Assembly (NCBI GenBank): GCA_900555805.1
Contig: USMJ01000061.1
Span: forward strand, 1 to 6,959
Length of the DNA stretch: 6,959 bases
Source of the DNA: an uncultured Oscillospiraceae bacterium
Lineage (GTDB): Bacteria; Bacillota; Clostridia; Oscillospirales; Acutalibacteraceae
Direction of reading: 5' to 3'
Shown piece by piece: positions 6,245 to 6,959 of the stretch; the first letter of the stretch is position 1, and each line of letters begins with the position of its first letter. The notes beneath the pieces are model-generated. The model did not search any database. It was not told where the DNA came from and saw only the letters and a program-made list of their open reading frames with translations. Both the position numbers and the translations under genes were made by a program.

Positions 6245-6959
6245 TCAGATCTGCGACTCCGATTTTATATCTATCTTCCAGCCCGTGAGCTTCGCCGCAA
6301 GTCTGACATTCTGACCCTTGTTTCCGATAGCGAGCGAAAGCTGATTGTCGGGAACAACCGCCGTGCAGGTCTTGGCGCCCTCGGGATCGACCGTTACGCT
6401 TATGACTGTCGCCGGAGCGAGAGCTCCCGCGATATATTCGGCCGGATCGTCGCTGTATTTGACAACGTCTATCTTCTCGCCGCAAAGAGCGTCGACGACG
6501 TTGGCAACTCGCGAACCTCTCGGACCTATGCATGAACCGACGGCGTCAACATTTTCGTCGTTTGACTTGACGGCTATCTTCGTTCTTGAACCGGCTTCTC
6601 TCGAAACCGAAACTATCTCTATCGTTCCGTCATATATCTCGGGAACCTCCGTTTCAAACAGTCTCTTGACAAGACCCGGATGTCTTCTCGAAATGCTGGC
6701 GTATGACGTTCCGTTGTCGGTCGCAACGCTCGCGACATAGACCTTGATAAGCTGATCCGCCTTGAGATCGTCGTTCGGGAGCTGATCCGCCTTGGGGAGA
6801 TAGCCCTGCGCTCTGCCGATCTCTATTCTTGCGTCGCCCGTGTTCATGTCGACGGAAATGACCTTGGCTGTGACGACCTCGTGATGTCTTGAAGCGAACT
6901 CCTTGTTGGCGAGTTCTCTTTCGGCTTCTCTTATGCCCTGTCTGATAACCGACTTAGCG
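6245..6959 (-). CDS. nusA: Transcription termination/antitermination factor NusA, C-terminal 237 residues (5' end outside window)
   Basis: NusA binds RNA polymerase and nascent RNA, and influences pausing, intrinsic termination and antitermination. The visible part begins within the linker before the S1 domain (AKSVIRQGIREAEREL). It continues with an S1 RNA-binding domain (HHEVVTAKVISVD to about LIKVYVASV), then KH1 with VGSCIGPRGSRV and GEKIDVV, and KH2 with VVPDNQLSLAIGNKGQNVRLAA. It stops at WKIDIKSESQI, directly after KH2. There are no E. coli-style C-terminal acidic repeats, which is normal for Firmicutes. By comparison with the roughly 370-residue B. subtilis protein, about 105-115 N-terminal residues (the polymerase-binding domain) lie beyond the right edge. 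nusA heads the visible part of the operon and is followed by a 40-base gap. The call is certain; the start is not visible. Confidence 0.98.
   Translation of the reverse strand, partial: AKSVIRQGIREAERELANKEFASRHHEVVTAKVISVDMNTGDARIEIGRAQGYLPKADQLPNDDLKADQLIKVYVASVATDNGTSYASISRRHPGLVKRLFETEVPEIYDGTIEIVSVSREAGSRTKIAVKSNDENVDAVGSCIGPRGSRVANVVDALCGEKIDVVKYSDDPAEYIAGALAPATVISVTVDPEGAKTCTAVVPDNQLSLAIGNKGQNVRLAAKLTGWKIDIKSESQI
6750..6794. repeat. 15-bp direct repeat, 30-bp period, inside nusA
   Basis: The plus strand carries AGCTGATCCGCCTTG at 6750-6764 and again at 6780-6794. The spacing is exactly ten codons, so both copies are read in frame as KADQL in the S1 domain of NusA. The first copy sits where NusA proteins usually have an LP..EQIP-like segment and the second where a GDRIKVYV-like segment is usual, so the protein length is not changed. 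It is probably a chance or gene-conversion identity. Confidence 0.6.

Noticed and set aside
1..6959. A novel defence, mobile or RNA-guided system
   Set aside because: All DNA is accounted for by the conserved nusA-infB operon. No repeats of CRISPR type, transposase, integrase, tRNA or large non-coding stretch is present. Only the RibF-HAD junction is unusual.

Overview
The window is a compact stretch of bacterial chromosome in which every gene lies on the minus strand. Read right to left, the order is nusA (5' end cut off), ylxR/rnpM, ylxQ, infB, rbfA, nrnA, truB and ribF (3' end cut off). This is the conserved nusA-infB operon in its Gram-positive form. The DHH phosphoesterase nrnA between rbfA and truB, the ylxR-ylxQ pair between nusA and infB, and clear AAGGAGG-type ribosome binding sites all point to a Firmicute. 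The moderate GC content and the long Lys/Glu/Pro/Ala-rich IF2 linker fit an anaerobic Clostridia lineage (Oscillospiraceae/Ruminococcaceae-like), but that placement is an inference.

Layout: nusA C-terminal part at 6245-6959; ylxR at 5914-6204 (GTG start); ylxQ at 5601-5921; infB at 3172-5583; rbfA at 2787-3146; nrnA at 1850-2794; truB at 948-1853; ribF at 1-951. The largest gap is about 40 bases (nusA-ylxR). Four junctions overlap by 4 or 8 bases, and I see no internal terminator or promoter. One polycistronic message with translational coupling is therefore likely, with its promoter beyond the right edge.

The genes serve transcription elongation and termination (NusA), RNA binding and RNase P modulation (YlxR/RnpM, YlxQ), translation initiation (IF2), 30S maturation (RbfA), turnover of very short RNAs and pAp (NrnA), tRNA U55 pseudouridylation (TruB) and flavin cofactor synthesis (RibF).

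The window is mostly ordinary housekeeping sequence. The one clear departure is at the left edge. The ribF reading frame does not stop where a RibF protein normally ends. It runs on in frame into a HAD-superfamily motif I (VFFDFDDTL) and leaves the window open. This looks like a riboflavin kinase/FAD synthetase fused to, or sharing its frame with, a HAD phosphatase. A good internal Shine-Dalgarno and ATG sit exactly at the domain boundary.
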